A stretch of DNA of 21,399 nucleotides from Marivivens sp. (GCA_024642185.1 JAHEBR010000014.1:1-21399), one strand, 5' to 3'; positions 6,321-15,248 are shown, counted from the stretch's first letter. The notes: generated by a model from the letters alone, not told the origin. Made by a program: numbers and translations.

Positions 6321-7892
6321 CTAGGCACCAAGTTCACGCAAGATTGCCGGCAAGGCTTCGGGGATATCTTCGGCGATGAGGCCCGCACCGAGACGCCGAC
6401 CCGCCTCCTGATGAAGCCAAACGGCAGTGCAAGCCGCCACCTCCGGCAAAAGACCTCGCGCCATGAGACCCGCAATCATACCGGCCAGAACATCGCCAGA
6501 GCCGGCCGTAGCGAGCCAAGGCGCGGCCCGGTCATAGAAGGCCCCACCGATCCAAACCCGCCCGTCTGGCGCTGCAACGACCGTATCTGGCCCTTTCAGA
6601 ACCACAGTGCATCCCACCCGCTTGGCCGCAGCCTGCACCCTTTCGGCCTTGTCCGGTCCGGTTAGATCAGGAAACAGCCGCGCAAACTCGCCCTCGTGGG
6701 GCGTCAGCACACAACCTTCATGCAACCTCGCCTCAAAGCCGCCGTCGGACGCCAGCAGCGTGAGTGCATCGGCGTCAAGCACCACAGGAACCCTGCGCCC
6801 ATACCGCCGAAAATGGGCCGCGATCTGCGCGTCGGTGCCGTCAATCAGGGGCGCATCGGGCGGCAGGATCCAATCGAGCGCCGCTCCAACCAATCCGGCT
6901 GCACCTCTATCCAGCCCAAGCCCCGGCCCAAGGCAAAGCGCGGTTATCCGAGGATCTGAGAGCGCCATCTGCAAACTCTCGCCCTCGTCAATCTGCCAGA
7001 GCATGATCGCATCTAGCCGCGCGGCGTTCTCGAGCAGCGCCTCCTCAGGCGCTCCGACCGTGACCAGCCCCGCCCCGACCCTGAGCGCCCCTCGCGCCGC
7101 CAGCCGCGCCGCGCCGCCTTTGGCCGGTCCGCCCGCTATGACCAACGCATGACCGTGTCCGTATTTATGCCCATGCACCGCCTTGCCAAGCCGCGCGGCA
7201 ACCGGCGGCTCGATCAGCCGGACCACATCGTCTCCACCGGGCAGACCGACCCCGATGGGAACGACCACCAACCTGCCCGACCGCTCCGGCAACTCGCCGC
7301 TATAGTGCCCCAGCCGAGGCGCCTCGAACGTCACCGTCAGGTCTGCGGAGAGGTGTTTGGGATAGCCGTCCGACCCATCCGGCAAATGCCCGGTATCGCT
7401 CGAAAAACCGGACAAAAGATCGACCGCTACGAGCCGCGTCTGGGCTGACCGGCGTTCAAGCTTGGCGAGCGCAGTAAGGAAATCTCCTGTTACAGGCCGC
7501 GCCAGCCCCGTGCCAAAGAGGGCATCGACGACTACATCCTCTCCGCTTGGTCCAAACTCAGCCAAAGAAAGAGCCCCACCGGGCCAGCGCCGATAGGCCG
7601 CCAGCGCATCCACTGGCAGCCGCTCGGGATCGCCGCCGAAATAGGCGGTCACCGCCCATCCAAGCTCTGCCAAGAGCCGCGCAACGATAAAACCGTCCCC
7701 GCCGTTGTTGCCCGGCCCACACAGGACCGCCGCCTTGGCCTGCGCCGAAGCCAGAATCGGCCATTCGGCGCAAATCGCCTCGAAAATGCCGCGTCCCGCG
7801 CGCTCCATAAGCATCGCGCCGGTCACTCGGCCTGACTCGATTGCCCTGCGCTCAACCGCGCGCATTTCCGACGCTCTCAGCAAAACGCTCAT
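6321..7892 (-). CDS. nnr: Bifunctional NAD(P)HX epimerase / ADP-dependent NAD(P)HX dehydratase
   Basis: Repairs hydrated NADH and NADPH: the N-terminal YjeF_N domain interconverts the R and S hydrates, and the C-terminal ribokinase-like domain dehydrates the S form using ADP. The 523-aa product carries both. The epimerase motif GPGNNGGDGF is at residues 59-68. The dehydratase half has GHALVIAGGPAKGG, LTPHEGEFARLF, VVLKGPDTVVAAPDGR and the catalytic-loop GSGDVLAG at about 464-471. ATG 7890-7892 is chosen over a longer in-frame ATG at 7955 because the family starts close to the LLRASEMRAVERR segment and a GGAG lies 9 bases upstream. It is divergent from glnB across about 170 bases. Confidence 0.95.
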   Translation of the reverse strand: MSVLLRASEMRAVERRAIESGRVTGAMLMERAGRGIFEAICAEWPILASAQAKAAVLCGPGNNGGDGFIVARLLAELGWAVTAYFGGDPERLPVDALAAYRRWPGGALSLAEFGPSGEDVVVDALFGTGLARPVTGDFLTALAKLERRSAQTRLVAVDLLSGFSSDTGHLPDGSDGYPKHLSADLTVTFEAPRLGHYSGELPERSGRLVVVPIGVGLPGGDDVVRLIEPPVAARLGKAVHGHKYGHGHALVIAGGPAKGGAARLAARGALRVGAGLVTVGAPEEALLENAARLDAIMLWQIDEGESLQMALSDPRITALCLGPGLGLDRGAAGLVGAALDWILPPDAPLIDGTDAQIAAHFRRYGRRVPVVLDADALTLLASDGGFEARLHEGCVLTPHEGEFARLFPDLTGPDKAERVQAAAKRVGCTVVLKGPDTVVAAPDGRVWIGGAFYDRAAPWLATAGSGDVLAGMIAGLMARGLLPEVAACTAVWLHQEAGRRLGAGLIAEDIPEALPAILRELGA

Positions 7893-8065
7893 GCAAACCG
7901 CTCCAAAGTTTTCATTCCGCCCGCTTTCGCGCCTATCTGCCCAAATTTTGTGCAAACCGGTAATTTTGACCCTGACGGAGCCCTCCTCGCCACCCTAGCC
8001 AATTGTTCCCCCTCAAGAGAAGTGGTCACTCGCCTTGAACCGCTCATTAGGGGGAGTCGAAGTCC

Positions 8066-8404
8066 ATGAAGAAGATCGAAGCGATCATCAAGCCTTTCAA
8101 ACTCGACGAAGTGAAAGAGGCGCTTCAGGAGGCCGGCGTTCAAGGCCTCAGCGTCGTCGAAGTCAAAGGTTTCGGCCGCCAGAAGGGCCATACCGAGCTC
8201 TATCGCGGCGCCGAATATGTCGTCGACTTCCTACCCAAGGTGAAGATCGAGGTCGTCCTGTCGGACGATCAGGTCGACGCCGCCATCGCCGCCATCATCG
8301 GCGCTGCCAAGACCGACAAGATCGGCGACGGCAAGATTTTCGTCTATCCCGTCGAACAAGCCATTCGCATCCGCACCGGTGAAACCGGTGACGATGCCGT
8401 CTAA
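8066..8404 (+). CDS. glnB: Nitrogen regulatory protein P-II
   Basis: Trimeric signal protein that reads 2-oxoglutarate and ATP/ADP and is uridylylated by GlnD under nitrogen limitation. The 112-aa product matches the family in length. It starts MKKIEAIIKPFKLDEVKEAL, has the T-loop with Tyr51 in RGAEYVVDF (the uridylylation residue), and the GDGKIFVYPVEQAIRIRTGE block. A GGGGGAG stretch precedes the ATG. It is 33 bases upstream of glnA in the usual alphaproteobacterial glnB-glnA order, which favours glnB over glnK. Nitrogen control by NtrC is expected from relatives, but I could not find a clear NtrC site in 7893-8065. Confidence 0.95.
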   Translation: MKKIEAIIKPFKLDEVKEALQEAGVQGLSVVEVKGFGRQKGHTELYRGAEYVVDFLPKVKIEVVLSDDQVDAAIAAIIGAAKTDKIGDGKIFVYPVEQAIRIRTGETGDDAV

Positions 8405-8437
8405 TCACCCGGAATTCATCTCGGAAGGACCCATCTG

Positions 8438-9844
8438 ATGAACAACGCTGACGTTCTCAAACTGATCAAGGACGAGGAGATCGACTATGTCGACATCCGC
8501 TTCACTGATCCCAAAGGCAAGCTCCAGCACGTGACCGTGGTCTCCGACCTCGTCGACGAAGACTTCCTCGAAGAAGGCTTCATGTTCGACGGCTCGTCGA
8601 TCGCCGGCTGGAAATCGATCGACCAGTCCGACATGAAACTGATGCCGGATGCCTCCTCGGCCTATGTCGATCCCTTCTACGCCGAAAAGACCCTGTGCAT
8701 TCACTGCGACGTGGTCGAGCCCGACACAGGCGAGGTCTATCCGCGCTGCCCGCGTCAGACCGCCAAGAAGGCCGAAGCCTATCTCAAGTCGTCCGGTATC
8801 GGCGACACCGCCTATTTCGGGCCCGAGGCCGAATTCTTCCTCTTCGACGATGTGCGCTATTCGGTCACCCCGTCGAAGGTCTCGTTCCAGATCGACAGCG
8901 AAGACGCTGCCTGGAACACCGATACCGAATATCAGGCCGGCAACCTCGCCCACCGTGCCATGCACAAGGGCGGCTACTTCCCGGTCAACCCGGTCGATGC
9001 CAGCCAGGACATCCGCTCGGAAATGCTCTCGACCATGAAGCGCATGGGCATCAAGGTCGACAAGCATCACCACGAGGTCGCCACTGCCCAGCACGAGCTT
9101 GGCATGATCTTCGGCGGTCTTGTTGAGCAGGCCGACAACATCCAGAAGTACAAATACGTCATCCACAACGTCGCCGCCGCCTATGGCAAAACCGCGACCT
9201 TCATGCCCAAGCCCATGAAGGGCGACAACGGCTCGGGGATGCACGTCAACATGTCGATCTGGAAAGACGGCAAGCCGCTCTTCTCGGGCGACAAATATGC
9301 CGATCTTTCGCAGGAAGCGCTCTATTTCATCGGCGGCATCCTCAAGCACGCCAAGGCGCTCAACGCGATCACCAACCCCTCGACCAACAGCTACAAGCGC
9401 CTGATCCCCGGCTTCGAGGCCCCCGTTCTGCGCGCCTATTCGGCCCGCAACCGCTCGGGCTGCGTCCGGATCCCGTGGACCGAATCGCCCAAGGCCAAGC
9501 GCGTCGAAGCCCGTTTCCCCGATCCGGCAGCGAACCCCTATCTGGCCTTTGCGGCCCTGATGATGGCCGGCCTCGACGGTATCAAGAACAAGATCGACCC
9601 GGGCGCCGCTTCGGACAAGGATCTCTACGATCTGCCGCCCGAAGAGCTGGCCCAGATCCCGACCGTCTGCGGCTCGCTTCGTGAGGCCCTCGAAGAGCTC
9701 GAGAAGGATCACGAGTTCCTGCTCGCCGGCGATGTCTTCACCCGCGACCAGCTCGATGGCTACATCGCGCTCAAGTGGGAAGAGGTCTATGCCTTCGAGC
9801 ACACCCCGCACCCGATCGAATACCAGATGTATTACAGCTGCTGA
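8438..9844 (+). CDS. glnA: Glutamine synthetase type I
   Basis: Makes glutamine from glutamate, ammonia and ATP as a dodecamer. The 468-aa product has GSI length. Visible signatures are MFDGSSIAGW near the N-terminus, the PEAEFFLFDD metal-binding segment, GDNGSGMHVNMSIW, NPSTNSYKRLIPGFEAP and RNRSGCVRIPW. Tyr397 in KDLYDLPPEE is at the adenylylation position of regulated GSI-beta enzymes, so activity is probably switched by GlnE. GGAAGGA precedes the ATG by about 7 bases. It follows glnB and ends at a strong terminator, so the operon is two genes. Confidence 0.98.
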   Translation: MNNADVLKLIKDEEIDYVDIRFTDPKGKLQHVTVVSDLVDEDFLEEGFMFDGSSIAGWKSIDQSDMKLMPDASSAYVDPFYAEKTLCIHCDVVEPDTGEVYPRCPRQTAKKAEAYLKSSGIGDTAYFGPEAEFFLFDDVRYSVTPSKVSFQIDSEDAAWNTDTEYQAGNLAHRAMHKGGYFPVNPVDASQDIRSEMLSTMKRMGIKVDKHHHEVATAQHELGMIFGGLVEQADNIQKYKYVIHNVAAAYGKTATFMPKPMKGDNGSGMHVNMSIWKDGKPLFSGDKYADLSQEALYFIGGILKHAKALNAITNPSTNSYKRLIPGFEAPVLRAYSARNRSGCVRIPWTESPKAKRVEARFPDPAANPYLAFAALMMAGLDGIKNKIDPGAASDKDLYDLPPEELAQIPTVCGSLREALEELEKDHEFLLAGDVFTRDQLDGYIALKWEEVYAFEHTPHPIEYQMYYSC

Positions 9845-9863
9845 TCGGCAGATCAATCTCAGC

Positions 9864-9889
9864 AAAAAGGCGCCCGCGGGCGCCTTTTT
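9864..9889. terminator. Intrinsic terminator of glnB-glnA
   Basis: A perfect 12-bp inverted repeat (AAAAAGGCGCCC and its complement around GC) starts about 20 bases after the glnA stop and ends in five T. It is symmetric, so it could also block transcription from the right. Confidence 0.9.
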
Positions 9890-10026
9890 CGTTTCGCGCA
9901 ACCGGCTCGCCGTCCAAGTTTCGACTTATTCGGGCGCAACCTGCCTGAAAATGTCCAATTTACCCCGTATTCCCCCCACATTCTCGGCGTTGAATGATCC
10001 TGAACCACTCCGTTAGGATTCTTGTG

Positions 10027-11088
10027 ATGAACGACCATCCGACCAGCACGATTGCCGCACTTTGCTATGCCAAGGCGAGCGATCTGGATTTCCGGTCCCT
10101 CGTCGACGAGCTCGGGCAGGCCCTTTCCGATCACGAGGGGATTTCCTGCACGAAGATGTCGAAATACGAGGATTTCGTTGTCTTTGACCTGACGACAGTG
10201 CGAATTTGCCTCGCATACGCCGATTTCAAGCGCGATTTCCCCGATCTGCCCGAGGCCCAGCGCTATGCCTCCGCGGTGATCGTGTCGATCGGCTCAAGCC
10301 CAGAATCCCAAGAACGCTGTCCGCTGTTCCTGCATCGGCAAGACGTATGCCGCGGCCTCGTAGAGCGGATCGAGGCCCAGCATACGTCTGATCGCTTCCT
10401 CTGGCTCGAGCTTGATCAGGTTTTCGACGAAAACGTCTTCGACACGGTTCTGGAAAAGATTTGGCCGGCCTTGGCCGAAGCCGCAACTGAAGAAGAGTAT
10501 GAAGACGTCGTCATCGCTCCTGAGCCGCTGGTCGCCGCCGCCAAAACACCGAGCCGCCGGCGCTCTCCGCAGGTGGATCCCGATTCAATCTTGCCAACGC
10601 TCGAGCGTCGCTTCGATGCCGAGCTTGAAGCGCGAATGGTCGCCTCGGATGAAGTCCAGACCAGTTTGCCTGATCCCTCTCGTGCGCGCCCGCGCCCAAC
10701 ACATCCGGCGGCAATGGCCGATGCACCGCGCCGTGGACGCGAGGTCGCAGCGCCGACAGAGACGGATCTGCCTGATTTCGACAGCTTGAGCCCCTTCAAC
10801 GAAGGCGCATTCCACGCCTCCGTCCGGTCGGCACTCTATGATCCGGTTGAGAAATCGGCTGCCAAGGCTGTAATTGCAGAGCGTTCACTTCAGGAACGCG
10901 CGGCAATCTATGCGGTGAACGCTTCTGTCGTCGCCCTGTCGCTGCCCGTTGGGGTGGCCATGATGGCCTATTCGGCAATGGGCAAGGAAGACCTGAACAA
11001 CTCGGCCCGCGCGCTCGCAGTTACCGGAGCGCTGATCGGCATTGCCCAGACCAGCATCGGCAACGGTGTTCTGTCGTTCCTGATCTGA
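10027..11088 (+). CDS. Protein of unknown function with two C-terminal membrane segments
   Basis: A 353-aa product from ATG 10027, with AGGA 8 bases upstream; an in-frame ATG at 9994 is less likely. I do not recognise a family. Residues 1-150 look like a compact alpha/beta domain (TIAALCYAKASDLDFRSLVD, YEDFVVFDLTTVRICLAYAD). Residues about 155-270 are low-complexity, rich in Pro, Arg, Ala and Glu, and probably disordered. The last 60 residues hold two hydrophobic segments (NASVVALSLPVGVAMMAYSA and LAVTGALIGIAQTSIGNGVL). The likely topology is a cytoplasmic N-terminal domain on a linker anchored at the membrane. The stop directly abuts that of the convergent DUF3445 gene. It stands alone after the glnA terminator and no role can be assigned. 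Confidence 0.75.
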   Translation: MNDHPTSTIAALCYAKASDLDFRSLVDELGQALSDHEGISCTKMSKYEDFVVFDLTTVRICLAYADFKRDFPDLPEAQRYASAVIVSIGSSPESQERCPLFLHRQDVCRGLVERIEAQHTSDRFLWLELDQVFDENVFDTVLEKIWPALAEAATEEEYEDVVIAPEPLVAAAKTPSRRRSPQVDPDSILPTLERRFDAELEARMVASDEVQTSLPDPSRARPRPTHPAAMADAPRRGREVAAPTETDLPDFDSLSPFNEGAFHASVRSALYDPVEKSAAKAVIAERSLQERAAIYAVNASVVALSLPVGVAMMAYSAMGKEDLNNSARALAVTGALIGIAQTSIGNGVLSFLI

Positions 11089-11835
11089 TCAGGCGCCGAC
11101 GCGCCGCACCATCGTCGTCTGGATGGAAAACACCACGGCTCCCGTCCCCGGGAGCCGCAATACTGTTTGGCGCTCGCTTCGTTCGTAGGGGCTTTGTGGA
11201 TCGCCCACAGGGCGCGGGTTTGCTTCCGTATGCGGCTGATAAAGGTCCGACAGATCATAGCGCAGGTGATTGGCCCGCCAGACCGGCCGCCCCGGCTGCA
11301 CCCCGTCGAATAGCCGTTGCACCCGCGCCGCGATCCCCGCGTCATAGCTTGGCACCGGAATGTGGATCGAGGTGAGCGGCCGGCCGATCTTTTCGGAAAG
11401 CGTCCAGGCGGACGGAAAGCACAGGAGGGCCGCTGTCAGAACGTGCTCGTCCCCCTGCTTCTGCAGAATGCAGAAATCCTCCTGAACAAGGCGCGAGAGC
11501 GTGAGCAAGGGCGCATGGGTGTCGATCGTGACAAGCCGATTATCGGGCCGACGCACCCCCTCGCCTTCCATGCGGTAGCGCGGGTTCAGCGCCAGCTCGG
11601 CCATGACCACGGTCAGAAGCTCGCTCGCCGCCGCCTTCGCCTCTGGCAGCATCGCCACAACCCTTTCGGGCATCTCCGCGATCAACCGCGCCTTCTCGGC
11701 CAACTGGCCCGCAAAGGCCTCATCCTGCCGCAGCCATTCGCCGGGTTTCACCGGCTGCATGGCCGGCAACCGCGCCGCGGCGGCGGCGCGTTGCTCTTCG
11801 GGAAGGGCGGTCTGGAGGATCGGATTCTGTTGCAT
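11089..11835 (-). CDS. DUF3445 family protein, haem-dependent oxidative N-demethylase-like
   Basis: The 248-aa product carries the DUF3445 pattern: LVQEDFCILQKQGDEHVLTA, LLCFPSAWTLSEKIGRPLTS, IHIPVPSYD, then VQRLFDGVQPGRPVWRANHLRYD and SERQTVLRLPGTGAVVFSI. Family members include the alpha subunit of a haem-dependent oxidative N-demethylase and a component of bacterial dimethylamine monooxygenase. The other subunits of those enzymes are not next to it, so the substrate is open. ATG 11833-11835 gives the family-like start MQQNPILQTALPEEQ; the open frame continues upstream to 11955 across the dddP start. The only purine-rich site (GAGG) is very close to the ATG. Divergent from dddP with about 110 bases between; it abuts the stop of the gene at 10027. 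Confidence 0.85.
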   Translation of the reverse strand: MQQNPILQTALPEEQRAAAAARLPAMQPVKPGEWLRQDEAFAGQLAEKARLIAEMPERVVAMLPEAKAAASELLTVVMAELALNPRYRMEGEGVRRPDNRLVTIDTHAPLLTLSRLVQEDFCILQKQGDEHVLTAALLCFPSAWTLSEKIGRPLTSIHIPVPSYDAGIAARVQRLFDGVQPGRPVWRANHLRYDLSDLYQPHTEANPRPVGDPQSPYERSERQTVLRLPGTGAVVFSIQTTMVRRVGA

Positions 11836-11857
11836 CCCCTCTTTCACCGCATCCGCC

Positions 11858-11870
11858 GTGGAGAATCCAC
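11858..11870. repeat. Inverted repeat GTGGA-N3-TCCAC in the dddP/DUF3445 promoter region
   Basis: A perfect 5+5 palindrome with a 3-base centre (GAA) sits between the two divergent genes. The same arms with another centre occur at 15976-15988 between luxR and luxI. It could be an operator half-shared by two loci, or chance. Confidence 0.4.
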
Positions 11871-11947
11871 ACCCGGAAATGTCGATTTCGTGCCGGACAG
11901 CCGCGGCGCAGCGTCTCAGCATGGGCCAAACCCGCACGGAGCCCCCG

Positions 11948-13288
11948 ATGGACACCCCCTACCGCGAACGCCGCAAGATTGATCCCACCCGCGGCGCCCG
12001 CCTTGCCGATGGCACCCCGAACGACAATGACCGGATGGAGATCGGGCCGACCCAACTCGCCTTCGCGGAGTGGACTGCCGCCGGCCTCGTCCCCCCTGAT
12101 CTCGAACGGATGCGCGCCTTCCGGCATATGCGCCTCGTCGATGCGGTGAACGCCCGCGACTATGGCGCGATCCTGATGTTCGACCCCCTCAACATCCGCT
12201 ACGCGACCGATTCGACCAACATGCAGCTTTGGAACACCCACAACGCCTTCCGCGCCTGCATGGTCTGCGCCGATGGCTATATGGTGGTCTGGGACTACAA
12301 GAACGCCATGTTCCTCAGTAAATTCAACCACTTGGTGAAGGAACAACGCAGCGGCGCCGATTTCTTCTATTTCGACCGGGGCGACAAGATCGAACCGGCG
12401 GCCGACCTTTTCTCCAACGAAGTGCGCCAGATCCTCAAGGAACACGCCGGCGGCAATCTGCGGATCGGTGTCGACAAGGTGATGATCCACGGGCTTCGCG
12501 CGCTTGAGGCTTGCGGCCTCACCGTTCTGCCCGGCGAGGAACTGACTGAGAAGGCCCGCTCGATCAAAGGCCCCGACGAGATCCTCGCCATGCGCTGCGC
12601 CAGCCACGCCTGCGAAACCGCCGTGGCCGAGATGGAGCGCGCGGCGCGCGCGGGCGTTCCGGGCGGGCATATGTCGGAAGACGATATCTGGGCGGTGCTG
12701 CACGCCGAAAACATCCGCCGCGGAGGCGAGTGGATCGAAACCCGCCTTCTGGCCTCCGGCCCCCGCACCAACCCGTGGTTTCAGGAATGCGGGCCGAGGA
12801 TCGTTCAAGAGAATGAGATCGTCGCTTTCGACACCGACCTCGTCGGCGCCTATGGCATCTGTGTCGATATCAGCCGCACATGGTGGATCGGCGATCAAAA
12901 GCCCCGCCCCGACATGATCGAAGCCATGAAGATCGGCGTCGATCACATCGCCCATAACATGAGCCTTCTGGCCCCCGGTGTCTCGATCCGCGACCTCACC
13001 TTCAAATCCCACAAGCTGCCGCAAATCTATCAGGAACAGAAATACGGCTGCCTGATGCACGGGGTGGGCCTGTGCGACGAGTGGCCGCTTGTGGCCTACG
13101 AGAGCAACTTCGTTGAAGGCGCCTTCGATTACGAGCTTGAGCCGGGGATGTGCCTTTGCGTCGAGGCGCTGATCAGCCCCGAGGGCGGCGATTTCTCGAT
13201 CAAGCTCGAAGATCAGGTGGTGATCACCGAGACAGGCTATGAAAACCTGACCCGCTATCCCTTCGACGCAGCGCTGCTCGGCGCCTAG
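11948..13288 (+). CDS. dddP: Dimethylsulfoniopropionate lyase DddP
   Basis: Cleaves the algal osmolyte DMSP to dimethyl sulfide and acrylate. The 446-aa product from ATG 11948 (GGAG 6 bases upstream) belongs to the M24 peptidase-fold family but matches DddP itself: it starts MDTPYRERRKIDPTRGARL and contains MFDPLNIRYATDSTNMQLWN and RGGEWIETRLLASGPRTNPW. All six metal ligands known for Ruegeria DddP are present with identical numbering: Asp295, Asp297, Asp307, His371, Glu406, Glu421. The catalytic Asp377 and substrate-site Tyr366 are present too. The enzyme is therefore expected to be active and cytoplasmic. Divergent from the DUF3445 gene; its stop overlaps that of the convergent DUF6314 gene in a CTAG. 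No DMSP transporter or acrylate genes lie next to it. Confidence 0.97.
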   Translation: MDTPYRERRKIDPTRGARLADGTPNDNDRMEIGPTQLAFAEWTAAGLVPPDLERMRAFRHMRLVDAVNARDYGAILMFDPLNIRYATDSTNMQLWNTHNAFRACMVCADGYMVVWDYKNAMFLSKFNHLVKEQRSGADFFYFDRGDKIEPAADLFSNEVRQILKEHAGGNLRIGVDKVMIHGLRALEACGLTVLPGEELTEKARSIKGPDEILAMRCASHACETAVAEMERAARAGVPGGHMSEDDIWAVLHAENIRRGGEWIETRLLASGPRTNPWFQECGPRIVQENEIVAFDTDLVGAYGICVDISRTWWIGDQKPRPDMIEAMKIGVDHIAHNMSLLAPGVSIRDLTFKSHKLPQIYQEQKYGCLMHGVGLCDEWPLVAYESNFVEGAFDYELEPGMCLCVEALISPEGGDFSIKLEDQVVITETGYENLTRYPFDAALLGA

Positions 13289-13707
13289 GCGCGGGTATAG
13301 ACTGTGACCGAGGTGTAATCCTTGCGCGGGCCCTTCACGGTCCAGATCGCGCGCCACTCGGGCCAGCCGGTGAAATCATATTCGACACGGTAAAGATCAG
13401 AGCCGCAGGGATGGTCGGTGCCCTTGCCATGCCCTGCGGGGGTAAAGGCATGAAAGGCGCGCCCGTCGGTAAAGGCCACGGCAACCTGCCCGCCCTCAAA
13501 GGCCCAGCGATACCCGCGCGAGGCCTCGACCGGCGCGCTTTCGCCAATTCGAAGCTCTCCGGCCTCGTGATACTCAAGCCCCGCGTCGCCACGGCTGGTC
13601 AACTCTGCCTTGCCACTGAGTTCGCCCATCTGCTTGAGACGCCGGTCTTCGATTTCCCTGCTGATAATCCAGGTGCCGAGAAAGTCACTCGCGCTGAGTG
13701 GCCGCAT
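13285..13707 (-). CDS. DUF6314 family protein
   Basis: A 140-aa protein starting MRPLSASDFLGTWIISREIED, with GGAG 7 bases before the ATG. The pattern of an FLGTW start, a RGYRWAFE segment, FTDGRAFHAF, and a closing CGSDLYRVEYDF then WTVKGPRKDYTSVTVYTR fits the small DUF6314 family of alphaproteobacteria, which looks like a lipocalin-like or calycin beta-barrel. No catalytic residues can be assigned and no function is known to me. The stop overlaps that of dddP by three bases (CTAG serves both). Not followed by other minus-strand genes, so monocistronic. Confidence 0.85.
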   Translation of the reverse strand: MRPLSASDFLGTWIISREIEDRRLKQMGELSGKAELTSRGDAGLEYHEAGELRIGESAPVEASRGYRWAFEGGQVAVAFTDGRAFHAFTPAGHGKGTDHPCGSDLYRVEYDFTGWPEWRAIWTVKGPRKDYTSVTVYTRA

Positions 13708-13907
13708 TCGCTTCTCCCCACAGAGCCAGGCGTCGAATCAGATGAGATCGCCCCTGCCCTCTGAACGCTCAAGTATCGCGCCCTGACCCCAGCCGCAACG
13801 AACCATTCAAGAGAGGGAAATCGCCGCAGGCGGCCCATCGGCCTTGTGACCCGCAGCCCCGCGCTCTAAGAGGCAGGCAAGCTTCATTTCCCGAAAAAGG
13901 CCGCGCC

Positions 13908-15215
13908 ATGATCCCCCGCTATGCCCGCCCCGAAATGACCGCCATCTGGTCGCCCGAAACCAAGTTCCGCATCTGGTACGAGATCGAGGCGCACGCCTGC
14001 GACGCGCAGGCCGAGCTGGGCGTGATCCCCAAAGAAAGCGCCGCGGCGGTCTGGCGGGCCAAGGATGTCGAGTTTGACGTGGCCCGCATCGACGAGATCG
14101 AGGCCGTCACCAAGCACGACGTCATCGCCTTCCTCACCCACCTTGCCGAACACATCGGCTCGACCGAGGCGCGGTTCGTTCATCAGGGGATGACCTCGTC
14201 CGACGTTCTGGACACGACCCTCAACGTCCAGCTTGTCCGCGCCGCGGATATTCTTCTGGCCGACATGGACAAGGTCCTCGCCGCGCTGAAAAAGCGCGCC
14301 TTCGAGCACAAGGACACCGTCCGCATCGGCCGCAGCCACGGCATCCATGCCGAGCCGACCACCATGGGCCTGACCTTCGCCCGCTTTTACGCCGAGATGG
14401 ACCGGGGCAAGACCCGCCTTCTGGCCGCCCGCGAAGAGATCGCCACCGGCGCGATTTCGGGCGCTGTCGGCACCTTCGCCAATATCGACCCGGCGGTGGA
14501 AGAGCACGTCTGCAAGATGCTCGGCCTGCGCCCCGAGCCGATCAGCACGCAGGTGATCCCGCGCGACCGCCACGCGATGTTCTTTGCCACCCTCGGCGTC
14601 ATCGCCTCCTCGATCGAGAACGTCGCCATCGAGATCCGCCATATGCAGCGCACCGAGGTTCTGGAAGCGGAAGAGTTCTTCTCGCCCGGCCAGAAGGGCT
14701 CGTCGGCCATGCCGCACAAGCGCAATCCGGTCCTGACCGAAAACCTCACCGGCCTTGCCCGCCTTGTCCGCATGACCGTGGTGCCGGCGATGGAAAACGT
14801 GGCGCTCTGGCACGAGCGCGATATCTCGCACTCCTCGGTCGAGCGCGGCATCGCGCCGGATGCGACCATCACCCTCGACTTTGCGCTCAACCGGCTTGCC
14901 GGCGTCATTGAAAAGCTTGTCGTCTATCCCGAAAACATGCTGCGCAACATGAACAAGTTCCGCGGCCTCGTGATGAGCCAGCGCGTGCTTCTTGCCCTGA
15001 CCCAAGCCGGCGTCAGCCGCGAGGACGCCTACCGCCTCGTTCAGCGCAACGCCATGAAGGTCTGGGAACAGGGCAAGGACTTCAAGGAAGAGCTCCTTGC
15101 CGATGCCGAAGTGACGGCGGCCCTGTCTCCTGCCGAGATCGAAGAGAAATTCGACCTCGGCTATCATACCAAACACGTCGATACGATCTTCGCCCGCGTC
15201 TTCGGCAAGGGCTAG
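13908..15215 (+). CDS. purB: Adenylosuccinate lyase
   Basis: Catalyses two purine steps: SAICAR to AICAR plus fumarate, and adenylosuccinate to AMP plus fumarate. The 435-aa product starts MIPRYARPEMTAIWSPETKF, typical of PurB, and carries the fumarate-lyase superfamily signature SSAMPHKRNP, preceded by the flexible loop PGQKG. His residues in the GRSHGIHAEP motif and in HQGMTSSDV match the family active site. AAGG lies 8 bases before ATG 13908. It stands alone: 200 bases of intergenic sequence precede it and a GC-rich hairpin follows before the convergent luxI. Confidence 0.97.
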   Translation: MIPRYARPEMTAIWSPETKFRIWYEIEAHACDAQAELGVIPKESAAAVWRAKDVEFDVARIDEIEAVTKHDVIAFLTHLAEHIGSTEARFVHQGMTSSDVLDTTLNVQLVRAADILLADMDKVLAALKKRAFEHKDTVRIGRSHGIHAEPTTMGLTFARFYAEMDRGKTRLLAAREEIATGAISGAVGTFANIDPAVEEHVCKMLGLRPEPISTQVIPRDRHAMFFATLGVIASSIENVAIEIRHMQRTEVLEAEEFFSPGQKGSSAMPHKRNPVLTENLTGLARLVRMTVVPAMENVALWHERDISHSSVERGIAPDATITLDFALNRLAGVIEKLVVYPENMLRNMNKFRGLVMSQRVLLALTQAGVSREDAYRLVQRNAMKVWEQGKDFKEELLADAEVTAALSPAEIEEKFDLGYHTKHVDTIFARVFGKG

Positions 15216-15222
15216 GGTTTGC

Positions 15223-15241
15223 CGGGGGGCGATGCCCCCCG
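15223..15241. terminator. GC-rich hairpin between convergent purB and luxI
   Basis: CGGGGGGC (15223-15230) pairs with GCCCCCCG (15234-15241) around a GAT loop, 8 bp. There is no T-run on either side, so it is a weak or Rho-assisted terminator at best, or an mRNA 3'-end stabiliser. It lies between the two stops. Confidence 0.5.
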
Positions 15242-15248
15242 CTTCGCA

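Noticed and set aside
7893..8065. NtrC site or sigma-54 promoter before glnB
   Set aside because: I looked for TGCACC-N5-GGTGCA and a GG/GC -24/-12 pair and found no convincing match.
8405..9901. 498-aa minus-strand frame opposite glnA
   Set aside because: Mirror of glnA codons, with Val/Leu/Gly/Asp-rich composition and no domain; it crosses the terminator.
11720..13357. 545-aa minus-strand frame opposite dddP
   Set aside because: Antisense to a gene with all catalytic residues; no recognisable motif.
13884..15176. 430-aa minus-strand frame opposite purB
   Set aside because: Shadow of purB; no ribosome binding site or domain.
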